Shown here: positions 9,479-18,496 of the stretch, piece after piece
How the letters are laid out: the number at the start of each line of letters is the position of its first letter
Position numbering within the stretch: the stretch's first letter is position 1
DNA from: an uncultured Cyclobacteriaceae bacterium
GTDB taxonomy: Bacteria > Bacteroidota > Bacteroidia > Cytophagales > Cyclobacteriaceae
Assembly: GCA_947492745.1 (NCBI GenBank)
Contig: CANLOE010000010.1
Coordinates: 1 to 64,000, forward strand
Length of the DNA: 64,000 nt
Direction: 5' to 3'
Program-made: the position numbers and the translations under genes
The notes under the pieces: model-generated
What the model was told of the DNA's origin: nothing
Database searches by the model: none
What the model saw: only the letters and a program-made list of their open reading frames with translations

Positions 9479-11702
9479 CAGCAAAGCCTCCGCTGCGCTG
9501 AAATTGCTTTTTGCCTTCGTCCAGAAATTGGATGAAATCATCCACATCCGAGTAGGCAATGGGTGCCGTAAGTGCTTTCTCTTCATGTCCCAAGAGTATG
9601 TAATTGGGTTGGGCATTATTATTGGCCCTTTGTATCTGTAGGTCTGCATTTTGTTTGCCCATGGTTTTCTTGACTTTTCCGTCCACGGAAGTATACCACT
9701 CTTGTTCGGAAAGTTCCGTCTTGTCATCTACATACAATGCTACGATAACATAATCTTCCTTTAGTCGCTTCAGAACTCGTGGATCCGACCATACTTTGGC
9801 CTCCATCTCGCGACAATTGGTACAGCCGTGTCCCGTGAAATCGATGAACAAAGGCTTGTTCTGTGCCTTGGCACAGGCCATCGCCTGACCGAAGTCAAAG
9901 TAACCTTGTAGGCCATGAGGTAAGTGCAGCAGGTTTTTATATTTGGGTTCTTCACAGCCTGTTTTCAGTGTTATATCGACATTGTTTTCAGTACTTGCGC
10001 CCTCGCCCGACGGCTCCATCAGGTTGAAGTCGTGGGTATGCATGGGCGGTAGGTAACCCGAAAGGCTTTTCAGTGGAGCACCGTACATCCCCGGCACCAA
10101 GTAGATAACAAAAGAGAACGTAATCATGGCCAGTAACAAGCGGGGGACCCCGACACTTTCCATTTTACTATCATGAGGCAAACGGATCTTGCCCAAAAGA
10201 TAGAATCCCAGTAGTGTACCGATGACAATCCATATGGCGATATTGACCTCTCTATCCAGAATACCCCAGTGATAGGCCTGATCGGCAATACTCAAAAACT
10301 TGAAGGCCAGTGCCAGCTCTACAAAGCCAAGTACCACCTTGACCGAGTTGAGCCAGCCGCCCGACTTCGGCAGCTTATTGAGCCAAGAAGGGAAAATAGC
10401 GAATAAGGTAAAGGGGATGGCAAAAGCCATGGAAAAGGCGAACATGCCCAAAATAGGCCTTAAAACCTCTCCCCCTGCCGAGGCAACCAATAAAGACCCG
10501 ACAATAGGACCTGTGCAGGAGAAGGAGACCAATACCAAAGTAAATGCCATAAAGAAAGTACCGACCAAGCCTCCTTTATCCGATTTTCTATCCATAGCGT
10601 TCACTAGGCCACTGGGCAGGGTTATCTCGAACAATCCGAAAAAGGAAAGGGCGAAGACTACAAAGACGATAAAAAAGATGACGTTGGGCAGCCATTCGGT
10701 CGCCAAATGATTGGCCGTTTCAGGACCCATCAAAGGGGATAGGGTTGCTCCGATAAGTGTATAGATCAAAACAATAGAGAGGCCATAGAACATGGCCTGA
10801 AAGATGCCTTTACCTTTGGCCGTCTTACCTGTAAAGAATGTCACCGTCATGGGGATCATCGGAAAGACACAAGGGGTCAACAAGGCCGTCAGTCCTGCAA
10901 GAAAAGCAATCAACATCAGTCCTAGATAAGAACGGTCTTTTTTCTGGAATTCTCCGTCGAAAAAAGGTTCCATCACCTTGATCTTGAGCGAATTTCCCAT
11001 ACTCGGCTCTTCGGCACCTGTATCCGAGACTTCTGCCATAGCAGGCTCATTCTTTGCTGATAAGGTATCTATCAGTTCATCCGCATCTTCTTTTTGAGGT
11101 TTATCCGTTTCCCGAAGGACTGCCTCATCGGTATTTTTGGAAGAAGTTTTTTGTTTTGTAGTAGTATCTACGGCCTTATCCTTATTCCCCTCTGGGGTGT
11201 AGACACTTCCCGTAGGGGACTTGATGACTTTGATGCCCGTAAAACCAAAGGTATCATCAAAGGCGATGCACTTTCCGTCCACATCGGTACATACCTGATA
11301 TTCATACATACCTTCTATGGAAGGGCTCGATGTCAAAACCCTGACCGTTTGCCGAAAGAGTGCTTTCCCTCTAAAATAGGTATAATCGCATTCGAAGATA
11401 TCATCGTACTTCTTTTTAGCTCCTATGGGCCTGACCCCTCCTACGAGTTCGTAGCTAGGGTCCGGACGGAAGGTAAAAGAAGTAACGGTAGGTCCACAAT
11501 CAGGGTCAAAATCGGACGAATAGAGATACCATTTAGTATCGATACTGACATGGAACAGTAAATCTACTGTAGCTCCTTGTGCTACTTCATCTTTGGCCCA
11601 GGCCGTGGACCAAGTGGCAGGAGTCAGTACCTGAGCATGGCTCGTGAGACTGTAGGCTCCTAGACAAATAGCGAGCAACAAAAAAAATCTTGATTTTAGC
11701 AA
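9468..11702 (-). CDS. dsbD: Thiol:disulfide interchange protein DsbD
   Basis: This transporter moves reducing power from cytoplasmic thioredoxin to periplasmic thiol proteins. A signal peptide is followed by an N-terminal DsbD-alpha domain with a cysteine pair in VCTDVDGKC. A Glu/Asp/Lys-rich linker leads to about eight membrane segments holding the buried cysteines (TPCVFPMIP and SFSCTGPIVG). A C-terminal thioredoxin-like domain carries GCTNC. All three modules are present, so it should be functional. No ATG lies near the signal peptide. TTG at 11702 gives a compact signal peptide; a TTG at 11738 also works but lies inside a type D repeat. The repeat pair just upstream has replaced or become its promoter region. 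Confidence 0.9.
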   Translation of the reverse strand: MLKSRFFLLLAICLGAYSLTSHAQVLTPATWSTAWAKDEVAQGATVDLLFHVSIDTKWYLYSSDFDPDCGPTVTSFTFRPDPSYELVGGVRPIGAKKKYDDIFECDYTYFRGKALFRQTVRVLTSSPSIEGMYEYQVCTDVDGKCIAFDDTFGFTGIKVIKSPTGSVYTPEGNKDKAVDTTTKQKTSSKNTDEAVLRETDKPQKEDADELIDTLSAKNEPAMAEVSDTGAEEPSMGNSLKIKVMEPFFDGEFQKKDRSYLGLMLIAFLAGLTALLTPCVFPMIPMTVTFFTGKTAKGKGIFQAMFYGLSIVLIYTLIGATLSPLMGPETANHLATEWLPNVIFFIVFVVFALSFFGLFEITLPSGLVNAMDRKSDKGGLVGTFFMAFTLVLVSFSCTGPIVGSLLVASAGGEVLRPILGMFAFSMAFAIPFTLFAIFPSWLNKLPKSGGWLNSVKVVLGFVELALAFKFLSIADQAYHWGILDREVNIAIWIVIGTLLGFYLLGKIRLPHDSKMESVGVPRLLLAMITFSFVIYLVPGMYGAPLKSLSGYLPPMHTHDFNLMEPSGEGASTENNVDITLKTGCEEPKYKNLLHLPHGLQGYFDFGQAMACAKAQNKPLFIDFTGHGCTNCREMEAKVWSDPRVLKRLKEDYVIVALYVDDKTELSEQEWYTSVDGKVKKTMGKQNADLQIQRANNNAQPNYILLGHEEKALTAPIAYSDVDDFIQFLDEGKKQFQRSGGFAATR

Positions 11703-11726
11703 AACAATTTTATTTTGATGATGAAG

Positions 11727-12040
11727 TGATTTATACAAACTTAGCTTTTAAAATCGCGTATCTTCCTGTTCATTTTGTTTCACTCTGCGTTGACCATCCT
11801 CGGGATAGCGCTGCTATCCCTGCGGTGTTCGCCTTGATTGAAACAAAATGACCCGCGCAATCTTATACGACATTTAAAACCCAAATTTGTATTAGACTTT
11901 TTCTTTTAGCTGCAAATTTCACATTGAGTACCCTTATTTTGTCTTTTTTGAGTTCCGTAGCTTTGGTTATGCAAGGGAAAAAAGCCTTCATCAGGGCATA
12001 GAAGCAAAAATTCTCGGTGCCAAATAAAAAGTCTAAATCA
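11727..12040. repeat. Type G repeat interrupted by a type D element
   Basis: With the D copy (11734-11891) and one TTA removed, a 153-bp element remains. Its ends are TGATTTAGACTTTTT and AAAAAGTCTAAATCA, which are inverted repeats. Its right half (about 11945-12040) matches 41923-42012, and its left end matches 38859-38880. It lies between dsbD and uvrC and has no coding capacity. Confidence 0.75.
11734..11891 (+). repeat. Type D MITE-like repeat, 158 bp, next to dsbD
   Basis: TTA at 11731-11733 and TTA at 11892-11894 flank TACAAACTTAGC...CAAATTTGTA. The D element sits in the first bases of a type G repeat. Read outward on the minus strand, its left end contains TAAGTTTG, a match to the Bacteroidota -7 promoter box, aimed straight at dsbD. 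Confidence 0.9.
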
Positions 12041-12228
12041 TTTTGATATTCTATTACAACGAATATCACGAAAAAAGTTCTTTTAGGAACCTTCGCTATC
12101 GCTTATTGTCCTTCTCAGGACAAAATTAAGTATTTGAGAGATGCTATGTCCGTAATTGGGGTAGTTCTAGAGGGTTCTTTGTGAGATGATGGATGGAGCA
12201 TACTGCCTGTTCCAATCTCTGTAATACG

Positions 12229-14031
12229 CTACCGCCCCCGAAAATACTCCTGTAATACGTTTGCTTTGTGCTTTCCTACCACTTCCGTAATCTCTTCGGC
12301 AGAAGCTTCGCGGATTTTACGGACCGACTTGAAGGTTAAAAGCAATTTATCGATACTGTTCTTACCAATACCCTTGATATGGTCCAGTTCCGTATCTACC
12401 TGTTGTTGGCTGCGTTTCTTTCGATGAAAAGTAATGGCAAATCGATGCGCTTCGTCTCGAAGGCGCTGAATCAGGTGCAGGGAAGGTGATTTTTTACTGA
12501 TATGCAAGGGAAGGGGGTCTTCCGGAAAGTAAATTTCTTCCAAGCGTTTTGCTATACCGATGATTGGCATTTGTCCATAAACACCTACATCTTTCAATGC
12601 ATCGCATGCAGCACTCAACTGTCCCTTGCCACCATCGATGACGATGAGCTTCGGCAAGGGCTTCTCCTCATCCATTAATCGTTTGTAGCGTCGATACACA
12701 ATCTCTCTCATGGAAGCAAAGTCATCGGGCCCCTCTACGGTCTTGACATGAAAATGTCGATAGTCCTTTTTTGATGGTTTTCCATCTTTGAAACAGACCA
12801 TGGAAGCCACAGGATTGCTACCCTGTAGATTGGAATTATCGAAACACTCGATATGATCGGGTTCTTCGGTCATCCGAAGGTCGGCCTTCAGTAAGGCAAG
12901 GACTTCGTTTCGGGATTTGCTCTGACGCTGTACCGAACGGGCCATCATCTGATCTTTCTTGTAATAGAGCGCGTTCTTTACGGAAAGATCCACGAGCTTT
13001 TTTTTATCCCCTATTTTCGGCAATGTATTGATGGTCTTCTCATCGATATCGGAAATGGGTATATTGGTGAGAAGTTCACGGCTCTCGCTATGATAACTTC
13101 TCCTCAGCTCAAAGGCTATTTGTGTCAGAAGGATATCTTCGGTTTCGTCCAATTTTTTCTTTACTTCTACGGTCTTGGTAAGTACGACGGCCCCATCCAC
13201 GATCTTGAGATAGTTGACATAAGCATATTGCTCATCACTCACAATGGAGAAGACATCCGTGTCGGTAATTTTGGGATTGACAATCAAAGAGCGGGATTGG
13301 AATTTTTCCAATAGTTCGATCTTCTCTTTGTAGTGCTGGGCTTTCTCAAATTCCAGAGCGGCAGCGGAATTTTCCATATGTTCTTTGAAATAAGTACGTA
13401 CCTGCCCTAGGTTGCCTTTGAGGATATACCGTGCACTCTCGATATCTTTAAGGTAGTCCCCTTCTTCCTGTAGTCCTTCGCAAGGTCCCTGACAATTACC
13501 TATATGATGTTCCAAGCATATCTTGAACTTGCCCGCAGTGATGTTCTTTTCACTGAGATGATACTTGCAGGTCCTGATGGTAAACAGTTTACGTAAAAGT
13601 TCAAGTACATTGTTCATGGCCGCTACACTGGAGTAGGGTCCGAAGTACTCACCATTACCGGGTTCGAACTTTCTCGTAGTGATGATCCTTGGGAAGCGCT
13701 CCGCGATAATCAATATATAGGGAAAAGTCTTATCGTCCTTAAGTAGGATATTGTACTTGGGCTGGTTTTCTTTGATGAGATTGTTCTCCAATAAGAGTGC
13801 ATCGAACTCACTATTGGCGATAGCAAAGCCAACGCTCCTGATCTCGGATACCAGTCTCCGTGTTTTTCGGCTCAGTTGGGTAGACTTCGTAAAATAGCTG
13901 CTGACCCTCTTTTTTAGGCTTTTAGCCTTACCAACATAGATGAGGCGGTCCTCTGCATCATAGTATTTGTAGATACCCGGTTCATTGGGCAGCAGATTGA
14001 TTTCGTCAGGTTTGTATCGTTGTACTTGCAT
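12229..14031 (-). CDS. uvrC: Excinuclease ABC subunit C
   Basis: UvrC makes both cuts around DNA lesions in nucleotide excision repair. This 600-residue protein has the GIY-YIG nuclease domain at its N-terminus (PGIYKYY with IYVGKAKSLKKR, residues 19-45). A central UVR region follows (about 205-245), then the RNase H-like second nuclease domain (about 385-540, IECFDNSNLQG and VIDGGKGQLSAA). A helix-hairpin-helix end is present (about 545-600). The length matches the family. The ATG at 14031 is well placed directly before the GIY-YIG domain. It appears to be a single-gene unit, as is common for uvrC. Confidence 0.97.
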   Translation of the reverse strand: MQVQRYKPDEINLLPNEPGIYKYYDAEDRLIYVGKAKSLKKRVSSYFTKSTQLSRKTRRLVSEIRSVGFAIANSEFDALLLENNLIKENQPKYNILLKDDKTFPYILIIAERFPRIITTRKFEPGNGEYFGPYSSVAAMNNVLELLRKLFTIRTCKYHLSEKNITAGKFKICLEHHIGNCQGPCEGLQEEGDYLKDIESARYILKGNLGQVRTYFKEHMENSAAALEFEKAQHYKEKIELLEKFQSRSLIVNPKITDTDVFSIVSDEQYAYVNYLKIVDGAVVLTKTVEVKKKLDETEDILLTQIAFELRRSYHSESRELLTNIPISDIDEKTINTLPKIGDKKKLVDLSVKNALYYKKDQMMARSVQRQSKSRNEVLALLKADLRMTEEPDHIECFDNSNLQGSNPVASMVCFKDGKPSKKDYRHFHVKTVEGPDDFASMREIVYRRYKRLMDEEKPLPKLIVIDGGKGQLSAACDALKDVGVYGQMPIIGIAKRLEEIYFPEDPLPLHISKKSPSLHLIQRLRDEAHRFAITFHRKKRSQQQVDTELDHIKGIGKNSIDKLLLTFKSVRKIREASAEEITEVVGKHKANVLQEYFRGR

Positions 14032-14532
14032 TGTTCACTCCAATGGGATGATATTTTAAAAACTCCCGTACCTTGCTAATTGTTCCGATGAGCGCCTATG
14101 TTTATAGAGACTCCCAAAGTCGGTCAAAGCTAAAAAGGTTCTCATGAAAACACAGTTTTTGGGCACTGTTTATAGCCAAGAGAAAGTAAATCCGGGGCAT
14201 CGATCAAATCAATCGCCCTAAAAAGGAACATTTTTCACGAAGTCTGAGTAGGTCGGTTGTTGAGGATTTCCTTGTCACGCAAGCTTCTTCCCGGGAAAGA
14301 ATCCGCCCAGTCGATCACTCTTGAGGGCAACCTACTTACACCTAAAGGACCTGCAAGCAACCCTACCACTACTTTAGAAGAACTCGGAGCCGCCGCCTAT
14401 GGTCTTGGTCTACCCATGAGAACAATGGCTCGGACATAGAGCTTCGGCATATTGCTACCATGATGCAGAAACTTTGTACTTATCTTAGATATTCATCCTA
14501 GCGCTCTCTTACCCCCATACTTCTCATTAGAA
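14032..14532. other. Intergenic, no gene recognised
   Basis: A 60-codon plus-strand frame at 14257-14439 is open but resembles nothing I know and lacks a promoter, so it is not called. No terminator or known repeat family was recognised here. Confidence 0.5.
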
Positions 14533-16221
14533 CTATAGGACCTTCAACTTTACAAGGGTCTGCGCTTCTCCTCCTTCGGTACTTTTCGCTTCGCGTGAGG
14601 TCTGTATGCGCAGTCTATCTGCACCGATTCCTTTTTTCATCAGATAATCCATAAGCCTCTCGCTCTGTTTTTCGCTTCGGTCATTATGATAAGTGTACTT
14701 CAGTTCCATTCGTTTTTCGGAAGCTGCCGAAGATTCCATTTCATCATTATCTTTGTTCATTTCTTCGATATCCCCATCATTATCACTACTGCCCATGACA
14801 TCACCATCGTCCTCAAGGAGAGCCGTATCGGTATATTCCGTGTAGACAGTATCGATATGGACTTCGGTCAGATCAGGGTCACTTTGTAGACTATCCTGAC
14901 GGTAGCCCGCTACGGTGAGGTCCAGTTCGAATGCTTGTTGCGGATTGCCTTTCAAAAGTCGGACCAAGCGCCTCAGTTCATAGGTAGAGGCATCACTCAG
15001 GTCCGCAGAATATTGTTCGAAATTTATATTGCTCAAAGGCAGTTCCGAATTCGAGCTGATTGGTAGTAATCTGACTTCCATTTCATCCCTTTTCGAGTAC
15101 TTCATCTCCTCTAGGTCATAAAGTTTGGAGTAATAGGTATAGCCTTTTTCCTTGGATTCTATGGAAAAGTCATACTGCTGCCCTTCTTCCAGTACCACAG
15201 CAAAACTGCCATCGGTATCGGTCACATCGTCCCACACTCTGTCCCTGCTCCCGATGGTATAGGCCTTTACCTTGGCCTGAACAGGGCTACCACTGTTACC
15301 ATCGATGACCTGACCGCTGACGCGCATGACCTTACTGGGTTTGAAATCATCGGGAATCAATAGTTCTTCGATATAGGCTCCGCCCCTACCGTCCGCTACC
15401 GTATGCAGCAGGTACCTGCCCTTAGAGGCTACACTGAGATATAGGTCATCTTTTTCGGTATTCAAAAAGTCCAAGGCCCTCGGCGATGACCAGACCCCTC
15501 CTTCGTTTTTAGTTAGGTAAAAGTCCATTCCACCTTTTCCCCCAGACCTATTCGAGGAGAATATAAGGGTTTTTCCATCGGCCATGATACGGGGCATCAT
15601 TGTATTGCCCTGATTGATGACATCGGGCATCGCTTTGGCCTCCGTCCAAGACCTCCCCTTCCTTTTCGATACATAGAGCTTACAGCCCGATGCACTACCA
15701 TAGGACATCTGGTCACAACGCATGAAATACATAAACTGTCCATCGGCGGAGACCGAGGGAGCGCCTTCATGGCCCGTAGTATTCAAGGGCTTGCCATCAT
15801 TTTTGGGAGTGCTCCATCCATCGCCCTGCCGGGTACTGTACCAGATATCATAGCCCCCGACACTAGGATGCTTGCGAAAGGTATGATACAGTATGGAACC
15901 GTCAAAATTCAGGCTGTAACCTCCTTGATAGGCGATTTTGGGGGAGTTGGCCAAACTGCTCACATCTTCCGGTTTTTTCCATGTGGACATTCCGACCTTG
16001 GAAGTGTAGCGAAGGACGAATTCCCTCTCATTGCTATGGTCGGATAAGTAAAGAAGCGAGTTTCCATCCCCACTCACAAAGGGAGCATGGTTCATAATGG
16101 TCAGTCGGTTAATAGTCGCAGGCAGTTTCCGCTTCTTTGCCTGCGAAAAACCGTCTACGAACAAGCCCGAAACCAGTATGAGGGATAAAAATAAAAACTT
16201 GGTATTCATAAGTTTCATCAT
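14533..16221 (-). CDS. PD40 envelope protein with an OmpA-like domain split by an acidic insert
   Basis: A 562-residue exported protein. It has a signal peptide (about 1-27), PD40 propeller repeats (about 40-280, for example PSVSADGQFMYFMRC and MADGKTLIFSSNRSGG) and a CarboxypepD_reg-like domain (about 295-385). The C-terminal part resembles an OmpA domain: INFEQYSADLSDASTYELRRLVRLL at its start, then SEKQSERLMDYLMKKGIGADRL near its end. Between these halves lies about 75 residues rich in Asp/Glu/Ser, and the usual GHTDxxG motif is missing. Peptidoglycan binding is therefore doubtful. It is a relative of the protein at 1213-3234, but the OmpA part has diverged strongly. Confidence 0.8.
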   Translation of the reverse strand: MMKLMNTKFLFLSLILVSGLFVDGFSQAKKRKLPATINRLTIMNHAPFVSGDGNSLLYLSDHSNEREFVLRYTSKVGMSTWKKPEDVSSLANSPKIAYQGGYSLNFDGSILYHTFRKHPSVGGYDIWYSTRQGDGWSTPKNDGKPLNTTGHEGAPSVSADGQFMYFMRCDQMSYGSASGCKLYVSKRKGRSWTEAKAMPDVINQGNTMMPRIMADGKTLIFSSNRSGGKGGMDFYLTKNEGGVWSSPRALDFLNTEKDDLYLSVASKGRYLLHTVADGRGGAYIEELLIPDDFKPSKVMRVSGQVIDGNSGSPVQAKVKAYTIGSRDRVWDDVTDTDGSFAVVLEEGQQYDFSIESKEKGYTYYSKLYDLEEMKYSKRDEMEVRLLPISSNSELPLSNINFEQYSADLSDASTYELRRLVRLLKGNPQQAFELDLTVAGYRQDSLQSDPDLTEVHIDTVYTEYTDTALLEDDGDVMGSSDNDGDIEEMNKDNDEMESSAASEKRMELKYTYHNDRSEKQSERLMDYLMKKGIGADRLRIQTSREAKSTEGGEAQTLVKLKVL

Positions 16222-16498
16222 TTGGTAAGTCCTATTTATTACGCCTTAGCTGCAAAAGAATATCTATGATCAAGGCATAGCTTTAAAGTGGTGATACCTT
16301 TTGGTTGTCCAATATTGTGCCAAAACTCACAACAATATAGAACAAATAATAGAGTAAGGCAGCATATCTTTCGTTCTCTGTTGCCCTGATTCGTCGAATA
16401 CATACAACGAAGTCGCTATCGCTTTTCGCATATATAGATCCTGTTTTCCATTCGATATTGCAATGTGCCGCTCATTGCCATTTTTGTATTGCCCGCAT

Positions 16499-16528
16499 TT
16501 TGTAATCTGCCTACCATGGCTATCTTTA
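16499..16528 (+). promoter_or_regulatory. Possible promoter for the alpha/beta hydrolase gene
   Basis: TTTG (16499-16502) and TATCTTTA (16521-16528) are 18 nt apart and resemble the Bacteroidota -33/-7 boxes, with one mismatch in the last base. The start codon follows 8 nt later, which would give an almost leaderless transcript. The rest of the 16222-16535 space shows nothing else. Confidence 0.4.
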
Positions 16529-16535
16529 CGATCTT

Positions 16536-17306
16536 ATGGAATTATATTATAAAGAATTCGGTGAAGGCCGACCGTTGATCATCCTGCATGGGCTTTTTGG
16601 TGCTTCCGACAACTGGCTCAGTATCGGCAAGCGCCTGGCCGAGCAGAACAAAGTATACCTGTTGGACCAGAGAAACCACGGGCAATCACCCCATGATGAG
16701 GTATTCAACTACCAAGCGATGGCCGAAGACCTGAAAACCTTCATCGACCGACATGGTCTGGACAGACCTGTCATCATGGGGCATTCCATGGGAGGAAAGA
16801 CCGTAATGAAATATGCCGAATTATATCCTGATGGTTTTTCCAGTATGATTGTCGTGGATATCGCTCCGAAATACTACCCCGTCCATCATACGGCCATACT
16901 GAAAGGACTACAGTCGATAGCTGTCGGTCAGCTGAAAGGCCGACAGGAAGCCGACACACAACTGGCGGCCCATGTATCCGAGGCGGGCATCCGGCAGTTT
17001 CTGCTCAAAAATCTGGTCCGCCAAAAAGAGGGTGGCTTTGCATGGAAAATCAACCTGTCCGTGATTGCCGATCAAATCGAATCCGTAGGGGAAAGTTCGG
17101 GAAGTGGAGAACTGAGCACGAAGCCGACACTGTTTATCGCGGGAGAGCGTTCCGATTATATTCAAGAGGAAGATGTTCCTACCATCAAAAGAGCATTTCC
17201 AAAAGCACAGGTACTGAGTGTCGCAGGCGCCGGACACTGGGTACATGCTGAGCAGCCAGAAAAGGTAGTAGTGCTGGTGGAAGAATTTCTAGCCAATAAT
17301 CCATAA
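16536..17306 (+). CDS. Alpha/beta-fold hydrolase (YbfF-like esterase)
   Basis: A 256-residue cytoplasmic alpha/beta hydrolase. The oxyanion region LHGLFGASDNW (about 18-28) is followed by DQRNHGQS, the nucleophile elbow GHSMGG (Ser about 88), an acid residue near SDYIQEEDV, and the catalytic His in GAGHWVHAEQP. This pattern is typical of YbfF-type esterases acting on acyl thioesters or short esters; the substrate is not known here. The stop codon is followed after 3 bp by the start of the RsmI-like methylase gene, so the two are probably one operon. Confidence 0.87.
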   Translation: MELYYKEFGEGRPLIILHGLFGASDNWLSIGKRLAEQNKVYLLDQRNHGQSPHDEVFNYQAMAEDLKTFIDRHGLDRPVIMGHSMGGKTVMKYAELYPDGFSSMIVVDIAPKYYPVHHTAILKGLQSIAVGQLKGRQEADTQLAAHVSEAGIRQFLLKNLVRQKEGGFAWKINLSVIADQIESVGESSGSGELSTKPTLFIAGERSDYIQEEDVPTIKRAFPKAQVLSVAGAGHWVHAEQPEKVVVLVEEFLANNP

Positions 17307-17309
17307 AGT

Positions 17310-18032
17310 GTGCAGCAGAGTAATAAAAAAGGGATACTTTACCTCATACCTACCTTTATAGCGGAGGGTACGGATTTTTCAGAGATACCGGCACAGGTAA
17401 AACAATGTGCCTCGGATATCGATTATTTTCTGGTGGAAAATGTACGTACTACACGTCGCTACTTCAGTAAACTGAAAATGGGCAGACCCATAGAAGACCT
17501 TCACTTCGAGGTACTGGATAAAAAGACCGATGAAACAGCATTGAAATCTTTAATGGCCCCTATTTTCGAAGGCAAGAACATGGGCATTGTCTCCGAATCG
17601 GGCTGTCCGGGCATCGCCGACCCAGGGGCGCTGGCCGTAAATTTTGCGCATAAAAATGATATTCGTGTCATTCCCATAGTAGGGCCTTCTTCCCTACTAT
17701 TGGCATTGATGGCATCAGGGCTCAATGGACAGAGCTTTACTTTTCATGGCTATCTGCCCATTCAGAAAAAAGAGGCATCGCAGCGAATAAAACAACTGGA
17801 ACAGGACTCCCGTAAAAAAAACGAAACACAACTATTCATAGAAACACCCTATCGCAACAATCAACTGTTGGACGCTTTGCTGTCCACCTGCCGGTCCGAC
17901 ACGAGAATCTGTGTCGCCCGAGGAATCAACGGAGATAAGGAGTTGATAAAAACAGCCTCGGTATCCGATTGGAAAAAGCTCAAAATGGATCTTCATAAGA
18001 TACCCACTGTTTTTTTGCTTCTGGCCAATTAA
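17310..18032 (+). CDS. Tetrapyrrole-methylase-family SAM methyltransferase (RsmI-like paralogue)
   Basis: A 240-residue member of the family that includes RsmI and the corrin methylases. Visible motifs are LIPTFIAEG near the N-terminus, SESGCPGIADPG (the SAM-binding loop, in RsmI SDAGTPAISDPG), and PIVGPSSLLLALMASGL. A second, more canonical RsmI is encoded at 58921-59616, so this copy probably has a different target or is a divergent duplicate. Many Bacteroidota have such a second gene, as I recall. The start is a GTG at 17310, 3 bp after the hydrolase stop; an ATG alternative would remove the first motif. Confidence 0.85.
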   Translation: MQQSNKKGILYLIPTFIAEGTDFSEIPAQVKQCASDIDYFLVENVRTTRRYFSKLKMGRPIEDLHFEVLDKKTDETALKSLMAPIFEGKNMGIVSESGCPGIADPGALAVNFAHKNDIRVIPIVGPSSLLLALMASGLNGQSFTFHGYLPIQKKEASQRIKQLEQDSRKKNETQLFIETPYRNNQLLDALLSTCRSDTRICVARGINGDKELIKTASVSDWKKLKMDLHKIPTVFLLLAN

Positions 18033-18425
18033 AAATGACCAGCAAAATATTCGTACCTATTTAAAATTCCGATCAGTACAAAAAACTGTTTTGGAATGCG
18101 CTCCCTACTTTCAGATACATTTATTGATTTTTAACGAACACACGAAATTTACCTGAAGAATATACTTAAAAATATCAGTGATTTATATATCGTTTTCGCT
18201 GTTCATGTACTCCTTTCCGTATATAACACTGTTAGAAACCGTTACAGATAGTACTGCTATCTTTGTCGACCGCGCGCGGCCAACCAAACCCTCAGGGTAT
18301 TATTTGACGCTCAGTCCTATTCAAAACAATCGATACTAAAGTCTAAATATAATCCCAGAGCAGGGGATAAAACATGATTTAACAGTCAAAATGGCATAAG
18401 CATTTTTTTTTCTTTCATTTTCACG

Positions 18426-18433
18426 TAGTTTTG
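18426..18433 (+). promoter_or_regulatory. Possible -7 box of the metK promoter
   Basis: TAGTTTTG fits the Bacteroidota TAnnTTTG box, 64 bp before the metK start. Only a T-rich tract, not a clear TTTG, lies at the -33 position. I looked for a SAM riboswitch in 18033-18496 and did not recognise one; that stretch holds nothing else I can name. Confidence 0.35.
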
Positions 18434-18496
18434 GCTGTCTTTCCAATTGGTGAGACCTAATCATACAAAACAAGAATCTAAAACGAAAATTATAAT

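Noticed and set aside
14257-14439. 60-codon plus-strand frame between uvrC and the PD40 gene
   Set aside because: No promoter, no recognisable domain; probably chance.
18033-18496. Possible SAM riboswitch upstream of metK
   Set aside because: No recognisable SAM-I, SAM-II or other aptamer core was seen; only a -7 box is supported.
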